From positions 1-64,000 of the forward strand of contig UQWT01000003.1 in the NCBI GenBank assembly GCA_900544815.1: DNA of 64,000 nucleotides. Reading direction: 5' to 3'. Every line of letters starts with the position of its first letter. Position 1 is the stretch's first letter. The translations under genes were made by a program, and so were the position numbers. Below, in pieces: positions 7,108 to 17,004 of the stretch. Source of the DNA: an uncultured Bacteroidales bacterium. Lineage in GTDB: Bacteria; Bacteroidota; Bacteroidia; Bacteroidales; UBA932. The notes below the pieces were generated by a model that was not told the origin of the DNA, made no database searches, and saw nothing but the letters and a program-made list of their open reading frames with translations.

Positions 7108-9984
7108 TTAATAGCCAAAGAAATTACGTATAAACTCATCCTCCTTAAACAGTGTCCTTGTCTTTACATCATCTTCCGTTCCCTCCATAAGGAGATCTAC
7201 CTGATTGCCGTACCCCACAAGATTTGTCATAAAGAGGTTAAAGTCTTTTGATGTTATTCCATCTAAAACAGAGAGATAATCTTTATTAAAGTTTATATTG
7301 TACAACATTCGGTTTTCTAACACATCAAGCCAATATATATTCATATTGCATATCTGCTTAAAGTTTTCTTTGGCTTTGTTTACCGCTATATTAAACAGTG
7401 AATTATCTACACCATTCTTAAGTATGTTATCCAATATCCCAAGGTATGCCTCCTTTACCACAAAAATATCTGAACTGTCTGCCACAAAGTTTGTATTAAG
7501 TACAAATATCTGTTCGGGATAATTGATAATCTTGGATGATGTTATAACATCTGTCGTAATCCTCCTTACAGGCGATTTTTCTATTGCAGCCTTTATATAC
7601 GTCCTACAAAGGTCTGCCATTACATAATTCTTTATGTTAAAGTCGCACCCAATCGAATTTGTGATGTTAAGATAACAGCGCGGCACCACCATCTCTGCGA
7701 AGAACTGCTTTGAGACTCTCCCTTTTGTAAGGTAGTTTGGCACAACCACTCCTGTCTCTCTTGCATCAGGGTTCCCTTTAAGGAGACTCAAGTATTTTAC
7801 AGACAGATCTTTTATGATCATTGGGTCTATATTGCCGGTAAAAACAAATATAAAATCTGCGGCATTGGCAAATCTGCCGTTTATCTGGTTATAGATTCTG
7901 TTATAATTAAGCCTTGCAATATCCTCCTTTGTCACTCTGCCTACATACCTTTTATTACTGTTGTTATAATATGCTATACTGTCTGCAAAAAGATGAGTCG
8001 GCGACAGCATGTCATACTCGGATTCAAAGATTTTTGTCTTTTTATATAAATCAAACGCCCTGTCATCTTTCCTTCTTTGAGCAAAGGAGAGGTACAAGGC
8101 TGTAAACAGCTCCTCTAATTTATTCATTGGTGCATAGCCGTAAACGATCTCCTTGTCCTGTTTGATTGCAGACTTCATGTCCATATCGTTGTATCGGTAA
8201 AGCCGTTCCAATTCTGACTGCATCACATTGGCAAGTCCTCCCATGTTTACAAGGTCGTTCATATATTTTTCGTTGCTTAGGGTAATGCCGTCCATCATGG
8301 AAAAGCCGCCTTTGCTGACAGCTCTTACAGAGACTGTATCTTTTGAATCTGTAGTCTGTTTGAAAACAACGGTAACGCCGTTAGGCAGATAGAACTCTTT
8401 GGCTCCTGTAAGCGGGTCTGTTCCCTCTTGAACATTAAGTGCGGTCTCCCTGTATGCTACATGAGGCCAACGGACCGTCTCCTTCTCTATCCTTTCCGGT
8501 GCTGCCGTAGCCAATGTCTCCTTAAAGGTGGAGTAGAGTCTCTCCTTTGAGATATTGTCCAACGACGGTCTGTCGGGAACTTTACACACTATCCTAAAAT
8601 TCTCCTTATTGCCAAGCAGTGCCTTGGCATAATCGTTAAGTTGTGTTTGGGTAATGGCATAGACAATCTCCTTCATCATTTCAAACTTAAGCTCTATACT
8701 TGCCAATGAGTATCCGTAAAGGTAGTTGTCCAACAGCCTTTTGGAGAAGATGGCATTGGGCTGGCTAAATCTATTGTCGTACAGGTTCTCTATATCCCTA
8801 TAATATATATCTTTGGATTTAAGAAGTTCCTGTCCGTTGAATCCGAACTTTGCCATCCTGTCTATCTCTGAACTAAGAAAACTTAATGTCTGGTAGATAT
8901 TGTCGGGCAATGTCTCGTACGAAACGGAGATGAAGTTTTCGTCTGTGCTATATGGCGTCTCCTTTACCCTATACTCCACATTCCACACCGGCAGATTGTT
9001 CTTTAAAATTCCGTCTGATATTCTGGATGCCAACAACGCTAATATTGAGTTTGTCATAAACTCCTGTATAAAAGGAACAGATGTGTTCTTGTATTTTGCA
9101 GGTAGTTCCGTTTTTATAAAGTCTATACTTACAGAGACTCTGTTGTACTCTTTGTCCTTCTGCAGACTTATAAAATTGGATCTGTCTATAGAGAGCTTCC
9201 TTGCCTCCGGCTTCCGGGTAAGCGGTTTTGGGATGGTTGAAAAGAGCGATGTTATTCTGGTCCTCACAGATGCTGTATCTATGTCTCCGCATACTATTAT
9301 AGCCTGAAGATCCGGGCGAAACCATTTGTAATAAAAGTTCCTTAACTCCTTTGAGGTGAAACGGGGGGTGTGTGCCCATGGTTTCTGTTCTGCATCTTTG
9401 CTATTGTCTTTAAGAAAATCCTGGTTGCTCTTAAATGTTGTTCTGTTTTCGGCTGTCCAGAAATTTCTTACCCTATTATTATATAGTGTTTCTGCATTGT
9501 CTATATCCTCCTCATCTATGTTTATGGATGACATCCAGTTATATAGAATAAGCAGAGTTGAATCCGTTACATTGGAGTTTTTTAGCGGTACATTGTTTAT
9601 GGAATATATTGTATTATTGTTGCCTGTATTGAACTGTATATCTTTTGGAGAGAGCCCCAAACCTGTAAGATATGTGGTGATTGTGGAATCAGGAAAGTTT
9701 CTTGTTCCTCTCAGCGAAAGCAGTTCTAACATCTTTAGCATACCTCTCTGATTATAATCCTCTACATTCTCCCCTATCTTCTGTGCAAGTATAAAATCTG
9801 CATGCCCTTTAGCACCTGTATTCTTAAATAGATAGTATGTAAGCCCGTTTGCCAATTTCCCGGTTTTCACCCTTGGATCTGTAGGCAGGGAGGCCACATC
9901 CTGCCCAAGGATACTACATGGTTCAACCAACATAAATAACAATAACAGTAAGAGATATGGTCTCCACGAACAATATGATTTCAT
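7108..9984 (-). CDS. Secreted M16-family (insulinase-like) protein lacking the zinc motif
   Basis: A 958-residue protein with a signal peptide (residues 1 to about 28) and the M16 start DPRVKTGKLANGLTYYL. Two tandem M16 halves are visible, the second starting near FYLPNGVTVVFKQT. In active members the first half carries HxxEH in the context HFLEHM.F.GT.NFP. Here the same place (residues 84-88, 9721-9735) reads KMLEL followed by LSLRGTRNFP, so both zinc-binding histidines are replaced while the central Glu stays. The protein is therefore probably a non-catalytic partner or pseudoenzyme in the periplasm. The frame is intact over its full length, which argues against a decaying gene. It is a single gene; no active M16 partner lies in the window. 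Confidence 0.85.
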   Translation of the reverse strand: MKSYCSWRPYLLLLLLFMLVEPCSILGQDVASLPTDPRVKTGKLANGLTYYLFKNTGAKGHADFILAQKIGENVEDYNQRGMLKMLELLSLRGTRNFPDSTITTYLTGLGLSPKDIQFNTGNNNTIYSINNVPLKNSNVTDSTLLILYNWMSSINIDEEDIDNAETLYNNRVRNFWTAENRTTFKSNQDFLKDNSKDAEQKPWAHTPRFTSKELRNFYYKWFRPDLQAIIVCGDIDTASVRTRITSLFSTIPKPLTRKPEARKLSIDRSNFISLQKDKEYNRVSVSIDFIKTELPAKYKNTSVPFIQEFMTNSILALLASRISDGILKNNLPVWNVEYRVKETPYSTDENFISVSYETLPDNIYQTLSFLSSEIDRMAKFGFNGQELLKSKDIYYRDIENLYDNRFSQPNAIFSKRLLDNYLYGYSLASIELKFEMMKEIVYAITQTQLNDYAKALLGNKENFRIVCKVPDRPSLDNISKERLYSTFKETLATAAPERIEKETVRWPHVAYRETALNVQEGTDPLTGAKEFYLPNGVTVVFKQTTDSKDTVSVRAVSKGGFSMMDGITLSNEKYMNDLVNMGGLANVMQSELERLYRYNDMDMKSAIKQDKEIVYGYAPMNKLEELFTALYLSFAQRRKDDRAFDLYKKTKIFESEYDMLSPTHLFADSIAYYNNSNKRYVGRVTKEDIARLNYNRIYNQINGRFANAADFIFVFTGNIDPMIIKDLSVKYLSLLKGNPDARETGVVVPNYLTKGRVSKQFFAEMVVPRCYLNITNSIGCDFNIKNYVMADLCRTYIKAAIEKSPVRRITTDVITSSKIINYPEQIFVLNTNFVADSSDIFVVKEAYLGILDNILKNGVDNSLFNIAVNKAKENFKQICNMNIYWLDVLENRMLYNINFNKDYLSVLDGITSKDFNLFMTNLVGYGNQVDLLMEGTEDDVKTRTLFKEDEFIRNFFGY

Positions 9985-10052
9985 AAATAGTGACGTCTTT
10001 TGATTAGCTTATCCAATATTTGTTGCTAAAATAATAATTTTAACGTTATCTG

Positions 10053-10083
10053 TTTGTTATTATCTCCATTTTTTCTATTTTTG
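10053..10083 (+). promoter_or_regulatory. Promoter of the TPR/U32/holB operon
   Basis: TTTG (10053-10056), 19 bases, then TATTTTTG (10076-10083). This is a near-ideal Bacteroidota promoter with a leader of about 80 bases before the ATG at 10171. Confidence 0.7.
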
Positions 10084-10170
10084 GAATCATTTTCGCAGTA
10101 AGAGTCATAGGCTCCTGTTGCAGAAGATGTAACAAATGAGCGGACTAATAACATTTAACGACTAAATACA

Positions 10171-11106
10171 ATGAAACGTCTTTTTACTATTTTGGCGGTA
10201 GCATTTACTGCCGTACTATTTTCGGTTAACGCGTACGCACAAGATTTAGCTGCTGCTGCAGAGAACTACAAGAATGCAGCTGAGGCATTTAACGCAGGTA
10301 ACAAAGTTGAGGCTTTGGCCGGTTTCCAAAAGGCATTGGAGGAGGCAACAGCTCTTGGAGATGAGGGAGCTGAGCTTGCTACAGAGTGCAAAAAACTTAT
10401 TCCTACCGTACTTTTGGCTCTTGGTAAAGATTGCGTAACAAACAAGGATATGGACAAAGCTGTAGAGTATCTTAACCAAGCTATAACTATTGGTAAAGAG
10501 TTTGAGCAGACAGAGGTTGAGAATGAAGCAAAAGAACTTGTTCCTGTAGTTCTTATGGCAGACGGAGACTCTATGCTTAATGAGGGTAAATTTGCAGAGG
10601 CTGCTGCAAGATACAACGAGGTATTGGCTATTGACCCTGAGAATGCAACCGCATATATAAGAACAGGTATGTGCCAATCTAAATTGGGAAATGAGGCTGC
10701 CGCTATTGAGGCTTACACAAAGGCTGCAGAAAAAGGAGAGAAAGATGCAGCATACAAACAGCTCAATACGATGTACGTAAACAAAGCTGTTACAGCGTTC
10801 AAGGCAAAAGATAACGCAGGCGCCCTTGACAATGCGCTAAAAGCAGGCGAGTACGGGGAGAATTTTAATTCAGACAAAATTGGTGGTATTGCAGCTTTCA
10901 ACCTTAAGAAGAATGATACTGCAATTAAACTTTTGGAGCAGGCTGTAAAGGCTAATCCTAATGCAACAGATATAAGATATTACTTAGCAAGAGCATACGA
11001 GGCTAAAGGGAACAAGGTAAAAGCAGTTGAGAACTACAAGAAGATTGTAGGAGATGCTAAGTTCAAGGCTTTTGCAGAGCAGAAGATCAAAGCTCTTGGC
11101 GCTTAA
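10171..11106 (+). CDS. Secreted TPR protein
   Basis: A 311-residue protein with a signal peptide ending NAYAQ (about residue 24). Several tetratricopeptide repeats follow, for example ENYKNAAEAFNAGNKVEALAGF, AARYNEVLAIDPENATAYIR and AIKLLEQAVKANPNATDIRYY. It is very rich in Ala, Lys and Glu and would be a periplasmic scaffold. The strong promoter suggests high expression (inference). It ends four bases before the U32 gene and probably heads the operon. Confidence 0.8.
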   Translation: MKRLFTILAVAFTAVLFSVNAYAQDLAAAAENYKNAAEAFNAGNKVEALAGFQKALEEATALGDEGAELATECKKLIPTVLLALGKDCVTNKDMDKAVEYLNQAITIGKEFEQTEVENEAKELVPVVLMADGDSMLNEGKFAEAAARYNEVLAIDPENATAYIRTGMCQSKLGNEAAAIEAYTKAAEKGEKDAAYKQLNTMYVNKAVTAFKAKDNAGALDNALKAGEYGENFNSDKIGGIAAFNLKKNDTAIKLLEQAVKANPNATDIRYYLARAYEAKGNKVKAVENYKKIVGDAKFKAFAEQKIKALGA

Positions 11107-11110
11107 TCCA

Positions 11111-13072
11111 ATGACAAAAGAACTGGAACTTTTAGCTCCGGCAAAAAATAAGGAGATCGGCATTGCGGCTATAAACTGCGGTGCCGATGCCGTATATATT
11201 GCAGCCGAATCTTTTGGAGCACGTGAAGCTGCCGGCAATAGCATTGGAGATATTAAGGAGCTGTGCTACTACGCACATAAATTTCATGCAAAGATTTTTG
11301 TGGTGGTAAACACTATCCTTTATGATAATGAAACGGAGTCCGCCGCCAAACTTATATGGGATCTCTACATGGCCGGGGCCGATGCAATAATCGTACAGGA
11401 TCTTGGGGTACTCAGGCTCAATCTACCCCCAATTCCCTTATATGCATCAACTCAGACAGATATAAGAGATACAGGAAAAGCCAAGTTGTTGGAAAAGTTA
11501 GGGTTCAGTAGACTTATAGTTGCAAGAGAGTTGAGCCTCAGACAAATTGCAGAGATCGCCTCAAATACAGATGTTGATATTGAAACCTTTGTGCATGGAG
11601 CGCTCTGTGTAAGCTATAGCGGACAATGTTATCTTAGCGCGAGATTAACAGGAAGAAGTGCAAACAGAGGGGCATGTGCACAGGCTTGCAGAAACAACTA
11701 TGATCTTATTGACGCCAACGGCAAAAGGCTTATCCGCAACAGCCATCTTCTCTCTCTAAAGGATTTTAATCTGAGCAGACGCATTGCAGATTTGGTAAAA
11801 GCCGGCGTTTCGTCGTTTAAGATTGAAGGCAGACTTAAGAATGAATCATTTGTAAAAACGGCTGTCTTGTTGTATAACAGCAGAATAAACGATTTTTTAA
11901 ATTCAGCTGATGGTGCAGGCTACAGTCGTGGCTCATTAGGCAGTATTGAAACAACCGCACAGCCTAATGCAGAAGTTACATTCAATCGTGGGTTTACTGA
12001 ATTTTTCATAGATGGCAAAAGGGGGGAATGGAGAAGTGAGGAGAGTGCTAAATATCTTGGCGAGTACATTGGGAGCGTTGTCTCAAGCAGAATAAACAGA
12101 GCCGGATTCATGGAGTTTACATACAAGTCGCCCAAACAGATAGTAAACGGAGACGGGTTATGCATTACAGACAGTAAGGGAAATATTACAGGCATAAGAG
12201 CCAACAACTGTAACACAACGGCAAAACAGGTTACAACTACATCAAAGGAGATTGTAAAAGCCGGAAGCAGCATATTTAGAAATTACAATTACATTTATGA
12301 GAAACAGCTTGACAAGGGCAACACAGAGAGGTTTATTCCGTTGGAAGTCACATTTATTCAAAAAGGTGAGTGTTCCTCTTTTAAGATTGAATGCCATACG
12401 CAGGGGGTAAAGAGATCTGTCATCTCCTTTATTTATGATGTAAAGTATCCTTTCCAAAGGGCCAACAACCGTGAATCTGCAGAGAGGAACATAAAATTGC
12501 AGTTCTCTAAAAGGAGTTGTCATTTTACCTTTTCGCTAAAGGAATTTTATATAAATGGGGCTACTCTGCCGTTTTTCCCTATATCAGAGCTGAATGCAAT
12601 GAGAAACGAGATAGCCGAAATTGCCTCTCGAAAACTTGAGGATCTGCGTATTTTAGAAAAAAGACAAGAGGAGGAGAGAGAGGTTGCAAGGAGAGCCCGC
12701 AGAGATAGCTATATTAAAGGTATTCGCAATGGCGAGGAGAATCAAATATTTTATAGCCAGAACATCACAGACCAAAGGTGGCAGCCATATATGCTTAACG
12801 CATCAAACAGGTTATCAAAAGGGTTATACAGTGAGCTTGGAATATCCTCTTCCGCGTCATCTTACGAACTGAGCCCCGTAAAGGAGGCTGTGCTTATGCG
12901 CACCAAGTATTGTATAAAGTACCAGTTGGGAATCTGTAAGAGAGATTTGTCGGGAAGAAAAGGTATCCTATCAAATACAGATTTTAAGGAACCTCTCTTT
13001 CTATGCAATAATGAAAAGAAATTCAGGCTCGTTTTTGACTGTTCAAAATGCGAGATGATGGTAATTGGATAA
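11111..13072 (+). CDS. U32-family protein (RlhA/TrhP-like RNA hydroxylation enzyme)
   Basis: A 653-residue protein beginning MTKELELLAPAKNKEIGIAA. The open frame extends upstream to 11054 inside the TPR gene, but ATG 11111, four bases after that stop, is the natural start. The U32 signature is VHGALCVSYSGQCYLSA ... NRGACAQACRNNY, four Cys that in RlhA and TrhP hold an Fe-S cluster. Length and the extra C-terminal domain fit the long RlhA type (23S rRNA C2501 hydroxylation) better than the short TrhP, but I would not fix the substrate. A further Cys group lies near the C-terminus (YCIKYQLGICK, DCSKC). An 11-mer copy lies at 12947-12957. Confidence 0.8.
   Translation: MTKELELLAPAKNKEIGIAAINCGADAVYIAAESFGAREAAGNSIGDIKELCYYAHKFHAKIFVVVNTILYDNETESAAKLIWDLYMAGADAIIVQDLGVLRLNLPPIPLYASTQTDIRDTGKAKLLEKLGFSRLIVARELSLRQIAEIASNTDVDIETFVHGALCVSYSGQCYLSARLTGRSANRGACAQACRNNYDLIDANGKRLIRNSHLLSLKDFNLSRRIADLVKAGVSSFKIEGRLKNESFVKTAVLLYNSRINDFLNSADGAGYSRGSLGSIETTAQPNAEVTFNRGFTEFFIDGKRGEWRSEESAKYLGEYIGSVVSSRINRAGFMEFTYKSPKQIVNGDGLCITDSKGNITGIRANNCNTTAKQVTTTSKEIVKAGSSIFRNYNYIYEKQLDKGNTERFIPLEVTFIQKGECSSFKIECHTQGVKRSVISFIYDVKYPFQRANNRESAERNIKLQFSKRSCHFTFSLKEFYINGATLPFFPISELNAMRNEIAEIASRKLEDLRILEKRQEEEREVARRARRDSYIKGIRNGEENQIFYSQNITDQRWQPYMLNASNRLSKGLYSELGISSSASSYELSPVKEAVLMRTKYCIKYQLGICKRDLSGRKGILSNTDFKEPLFLCNNEKKFRLVFDCSKCEMMVIG
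12947..12957 (-). repeat. Dispersed 11-mer, copy 2
   Basis: TTGTCGGGAAG on the plus strand inside the U32 gene, read as L-S-G-R. Confidence 0.8.
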
Positions 13073-13111
13073 AATTGTATAATTTTACGGTTTAAAATCT
13101 GTTACAGACAA

Positions 13112-14221
13112 ATGCACGAAGAGATAAAAAGGAAGATGAGGCTAATGGTAGATGAGGCGCGTGTCCCTCATGCCATACTGTTTACAGAAAACTCCGGCAA
13201 CGGGGCTATAGATATAGCTCTTGATTTTGTAAAGTATCTCTTCTGTACAGACAAAAAAGGTGGTGAGCCGTGCGGTAAATGCAACAACTGCAGCATGGTA
13301 GACCATCTTGCACACCCAGATCTGCATTTTGCTTTTCCTACCAATGCCACAGGAGGACAGAGTAAAAAAAAGAGTGTGGAGGAGTACTATCCTCAATGGA
13401 GAGAATTGGTTAAGTCCAACCGCTTTTTTGGAGAGAAAGAGTTGAATGACGCACTTGGAATAGACAACAAAAGTGGAACGATTAGCGTGTCCGATGCCGC
13501 TGAAATAATGCGCGAATTGAGTTTATCCTCTTATGGAGGTGGGGCAAAGGTCATGCTGGTAATGTTCCCGGAAAAGATGAACACAGAGGCCGCAAACAAA
13601 CTCCTTAAATCTTTGGAAGAACCAAGGCCCGATACCTGTTTCATTCTTATCTCACACTCACCGCAAAAGATTCTTAAGACAGTGCTGTCTCGGTGTCTGA
13701 GAATAGAGGTTCCCCCGATTGACGCGGCGGAGGTGACAGATATACTTGTAAACATATTTAAAGCAGATAAGGAGGAGGCAGCTATAGCGGCAAAACGCTC
13801 GTGCGGAAGTGTTGGAAAGGCTTTGGAAATTCTTGGCGAGATGCACAATGAAGCGACAGACGAGTGCATCTTTATGAACATAATGCGTTCCTGCTGCTCC
13901 AACAGTCTATACGATACGCTTTTAGAGGGTGAAAGATTAGCAGCGGCCGGCAGAGAGAATATTAAGGCGGAGCTCATTAACGGCTTGGAAATTACAAGGA
14001 AGCTGCTTATGTTAGACTTGGGATTAGATGAAATCTCTTTTGTGTCTGCAGCCGAATCTGCCGAATTGACTAAATTTAAAGGAATATTAAATAAATCATC
14101 ACTCTACAGGTTGCGTGATTATATTGAATCATCTATAAGATTGATAGAGAGGAATGTAAATGCAAAATTCGTAATAGCGGACTTGTGCAACAGAATCTAT
14201 TTTACCTGCAGAGAGAAATGA
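13112..14221 (+). CDS. holB: DNA polymerase III delta-prime-like clamp-loader subunit
   Basis: A 369-residue AAA+ fold protein. In the P-loop position it has FTENSGNGA, so the Walker A Lys is missing, as is usual for delta-prime. A zinc-binding group CGKCNNC follows, then DLHFAFP, the sensor/Walker B area LVMFPEKMNTEAANKLLKSLEEP and the arginine-finger SRC motif (LSRCLRIEVPP). It acts in the clamp loader that places the sliding clamp on DNA. It sits directly before ricT and gldH, a gene order common in Bacteroidota. Confidence 0.85.
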   Translation: MHEEIKRKMRLMVDEARVPHAILFTENSGNGAIDIALDFVKYLFCTDKKGGEPCGKCNNCSMVDHLAHPDLHFAFPTNATGGQSKKKSVEEYYPQWRELVKSNRFFGEKELNDALGIDNKSGTISVSDAAEIMRELSLSSYGGGAKVMLVMFPEKMNTEAANKLLKSLEEPRPDTCFILISHSPQKILKTVLSRCLRIEVPPIDAAEVTDILVNIFKADKEEAAIAAKRSCGSVGKALEILGEMHNEATDECIFMNIMRSCCSNSLYDTLLEGERLAAAGRENIKAELINGLEITRKLLMLDLGLDEISFVSAAESAELTKFKGILNKSSLYRLRDYIESSIRLIERNVNAKFVIADLCNRIYFTCREK

Positions 14222-14244
14222 GTTAACATATATTTATTGAAGGG

Positions 14245-15672
14245 ATGGAAAATAACATTAAAGAATATGATTGTCAGAGAGGTTGTGAGAAGCTTCCCGA
14301 CAATTTATGCGATAATATGACATGCGGAGGAGGAAACTGCTTCCAATACAACAGAAGTTGCTGCAAGTTAAGCGTCTTTGACTGGTTGGACGATGTTCCT
14401 ATCGAAGATCTTAAGGATCTGTTTGAGGTAAGGTTCAAGAACACCCGCAAACTTATATTCAGAAATACATCGGGGCAGATGCTCCGTGTTGGGGATTTTG
14501 TTGTGGTAGAGGCTCAAACAGGTTATGACCTTGGCATTGTAACCATAGACAGTGCTATGATATTCAACCAATTGAGAAGAGATCGCATTGACCCTAAAAC
14601 ATACGAATTCAGAAAAATATACCGCAAGGCAAGGCCTGCAGACATAGAGAAATGGCAGGATGCCATAGCTCGCGAACATTCAACAATGATACGCTCTCGG
14701 CAGATGGCTGCAGATCTTGGTCTTAACATGAAGATAGGAGATGTTGAGTTTCAGGGAGATGGTTCAAAAGCCATATTCTACTATATTGCAGATGAGAGAG
14801 TTGACTTTAGACAACTTATAAAGGACTTTGCAGAGGAGTTTAGAATTCGCATAGAGATGAAGCAGATTGGAGCCAGACAGGAGGCAGGCTTGATTGGTGG
14901 AATTGGCGTATGCGGGCAGGCTCTATGTTGTTCGAGATACATGAACAACTTTAAGTCTATAACAACACAGGCAGCAAGGAGTCAGGATCTGTCTCTTAAC
15001 CCGCAAAAACTTGCCGGACAGTGCGGGAAACTCAAATGCTGCATAAACTATGAAGTATCTGTTTATGTTGATGCTCAAGCCAATCTACCTAAAGTTGTAG
15101 AGCCGCTTCACCTCGAAGACGGTGATGCCTATTTAATGAAAACAGATATTCTAAAGGGGATGATGTGGTTCTCATATACTCAGGGAAGCATGATTAATCT
15201 GCGTCCGTTAAAAACAGGGGCGGTAAAGGAGATAATTTCACTTAACAAACGTGGAATAAAGGCACCTTCTATCTTGGAAGAGCAGAAGGAGAAAGTAGGA
15301 GAGTTCCTTAGTGCAGTTGGAGAGGACAGCATTTCACGCTTCGACAACAGTAAAGAGAGAAACAAAAAGAGAAAGAGGGCACAGAGAGAGCAGGCCTCCA
15401 CAACAGACAATAAGGAGGCAACAGACAATACATCTACAGAGCCAAAAGAGCCGAGAGCCCCCAAAGGACCTAAAGTAGCAAAAGGATCTGTAGATCAGCG
15501 AGAACAGAGAGCACCAAGAGATCCTAAAGAGGCAAGAGATGACAAGGACGCTAATAGCAACAGGCAGCAGAATCGAGGAGCAAACAGCAGGCGGAACAGC
15601 AATCGTAACAGATCTCAAAGAGAGGGCAGGGAGAACAGAGAGAATAGAGGAACGGACAAAATCAGCCAATAG
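14245..15672 (+). CDS. ricT: PSP1-domain protein RicT
   Basis: A 475-residue protein. A Cys-rich N-terminus (CQRGCEKLP ... CGGGNCFQYNRSCCK) is followed by the PSP1 core, including RVDFRQLIKDFAEEFRIRIE, IGARQEAGLIGGIGVCG, LCCSRYM and GQCGKLKCCINYE. In Bacillus RicT belongs to the Y-complex that affects RNase Y and binds Fe-S; the Bacteroidota role is less clear. The last 110 or so residues are low-complexity, full of Lys, Arg, Glu, Asn and Pro (KEPRAPKGPK ... NRNRSQREGR), and probably bind RNA or are disordered. It is 23 bases after holB and 35 before gldH. An 11-mer copy lies at 14293-14303. Confidence 0.85.
   Translation: MENNIKEYDCQRGCEKLPDNLCDNMTCGGGNCFQYNRSCCKLSVFDWLDDVPIEDLKDLFEVRFKNTRKLIFRNTSGQMLRVGDFVVVEAQTGYDLGIVTIDSAMIFNQLRRDRIDPKTYEFRKIYRKARPADIEKWQDAIAREHSTMIRSRQMAADLGLNMKIGDVEFQGDGSKAIFYYIADERVDFRQLIKDFAEEFRIRIEMKQIGARQEAGLIGGIGVCGQALCCSRYMNNFKSITTQAARSQDLSLNPQKLAGQCGKLKCCINYEVSVYVDAQANLPKVVEPLHLEDGDAYLMKTDILKGMMWFSYTQGSMINLRPLKTGAVKEIISLNKRGIKAPSILEEQKEKVGEFLSAVGEDSISRFDNSKERNKKRKRAQREQASTTDNKEATDNTSTEPKEPRAPKGPKVAKGSVDQREQRAPRDPKEARDDKDANSNRQQNRGANSRRNSNRNRSQREGRENRENRGTDKISQ
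14293..14303 (+). repeat. Dispersed 11-mer, copy 3
   Basis: CTTCCCGACAA inside ricT, read as L-P-D-N. Confidence 0.8.
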
Positions 15673-15707
15673 CTATACTATAGGGCAAAACAGATAATAT
15701 TCATACA

Positions 15708-16211
15708 ATGGCAAAAAGGGTACTATCCATCATATTCCTCGTAGTATCTGTGGCATTGTTGTCTTGCAATGTACAGAAACCGGTAAACGGTTCTGCCTTT
15801 ATTGCCTTCAGCCCGGCCAAAGGGTGGTATAAAAATACCTCTTTAGTGTTCAAATTAGACGCAGCAGAAACAGATTACCCAAGCCGTAGTCTTGTATTTA
15901 CGCTACAATTAGTTGAAACATACAGCTACAAGGAGGATGACACACTATATTTTGCGCTTACGTTCCATAGTCCGGATAACAATCTTTATTCAGACACATT
16001 AAAAGTTCCCGCATTAATGGCAGACAAAAGCGTTAAACAGAGAAGGAGCAATGGAATCATAGAGATGGAGATTCCGTATGCCACCAACATAAAGAATATG
16101 GAGTGCGGAGGCTGGGAGATAAAGATAGACAAATGCAAGACCATAAGTAATAGAAAATTATACAAATATATAGCCGGCTTAGGGGCATACATAATAGAAT
16201 ATGGGATATGA
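15708..16211 (+). CDS. gldH: GldH-like lipoprotein
   Basis: A 167-residue lipoprotein with lipobox VALLSC. The mature part is beta-rich (FSPAKGWYKNTSLVFKLD, LVFTLQLVETYSYKEDDTLYFAL, MECGGWEIKIDK). The identification rests mainly on context: gldH follows the delta-prime and ricT genes across Bacteroidota. In gliding species GldH is needed for motility; in non-motile Bacteroidales the role is unclear. Its stop overlaps the trmB start by four bases (ATGA). Confidence 0.7.
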   Translation: MAKRVLSIIFLVVSVALLSCNVQKPVNGSAFIAFSPAKGWYKNTSLVFKLDAAETDYPSRSLVFTLQLVETYSYKEDDTLYFALTFHSPDNNLYSDTLKVPALMADKSVKQRRSNGIIEMEIPYATNIKNMECGGWEIKIDKCKTISNRKLYKYIAGLGAYIIEYGI

Positions 16212-16975
16212 GCAGCAAAGATAAATTAAGAAAATTTAGAGAAAACGAAGGATTCAAATGCCTTATACAGCCGTCAACAGATGATGTATTGTTTAAAGAC
16301 TTTGAACTAAAAGGCAGATGGAACAGCAGCTTCTTTAAAAACAATAATCCAATAGTTCTTGAACTCGGATGCGGGAAAGGGGAGTACACTATAGAATTAG
16401 CAAAGCTCTACCCTCAAAAGAACTTTATAGGTATAGATATAAAAGGGGCAAGGCTCTGGAAAGGGGCAAAATACGCAACTGAAAACAGCATGCCCAATGT
16501 TGCATTCATTAGGACAAGAATAGATTTTATAGAGAGTCTATTTGCTCCGGTAGAGATAGATGAGATCTGGATAACATTCCCTGACCCGCAAATAAAGAAA
16601 GCCCGCAAAAGGCTTACGGGCAGTATGTTCCTTAATCACTACAACAATATTTTAAGCCATAGCGGAGCAATTAACCTAAAGACAGACAGCAGATTTCTAC
16701 ACGAGTACACAAAGGCCCTATGCATGGCCAATAATTTTAAAGTTGAGGTTTGCGATAACAATATATACAAGAACTTAGTTACGGACTGCAATAACAGCAT
16801 ATTGTCCATAAAGACCTTCTACGAAGCACATTACCTAAAAAACGGTCTTGCAATAACATACATAAGATTTGCAACCGGAGGAAAGATGGCTGTAGAACCG
16901 CAATGGGACGAAGAATTTTGGGAGAAGGAGGAATCCAAAGGGCGTGAAAATGTCCTAAAAAACAAAGGTGCGTAG
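16208..16975 (+). CDS. trmB: tRNA (guanine-N7-)-methyltransferase TrmB
   Basis: A 255-residue SAM-dependent methyltransferase. The SAM loop is LELGCGKGEYTIELA, followed by FIGIDIKGARLWKGA and the family signature WITFPDPQIKKARKRLT. It modifies G46 in tRNA. It overlaps gldH by four bases and is last in the operon; the stop lies 29 bases from the stop of the convergent prenyl synthase. A Lys/Glu-rich tail ends the protein. Confidence 0.9.
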   Translation: MSSKDKLRKFRENEGFKCLIQPSTDDVLFKDFELKGRWNSSFFKNNNPIVLELGCGKGEYTIELAKLYPQKNFIGIDIKGARLWKGAKYATENSMPNVAFIRTRIDFIESLFAPVEIDEIWITFPDPQIKKARKRLTGSMFLNHYNNILSHSGAINLKTDSRFLHEYTKALCMANNFKVEVCDNNIYKNLVTDCNNSILSIKTFYEAHYLKNGLAITYIRFATGGKMAVEPQWDEEFWEKEESKGRENVLKNKGA

Positions 16976-17004
16976 CGTGCCCGGCAATATTTGTAGGCAA
17001 GTTT

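Noticed and set aside
10246..10677. Antisense open frames of 116-143 codons in the TPR gene
   Set aside because: They are complementary to Ala/Lys/Glu-rich TPR codons; composition explains them.
11054..11110. Upstream start for the U32 gene
   Set aside because: It would lie inside the TPR gene; ATG 11111 gives the usual family start MTKELELLAPA.
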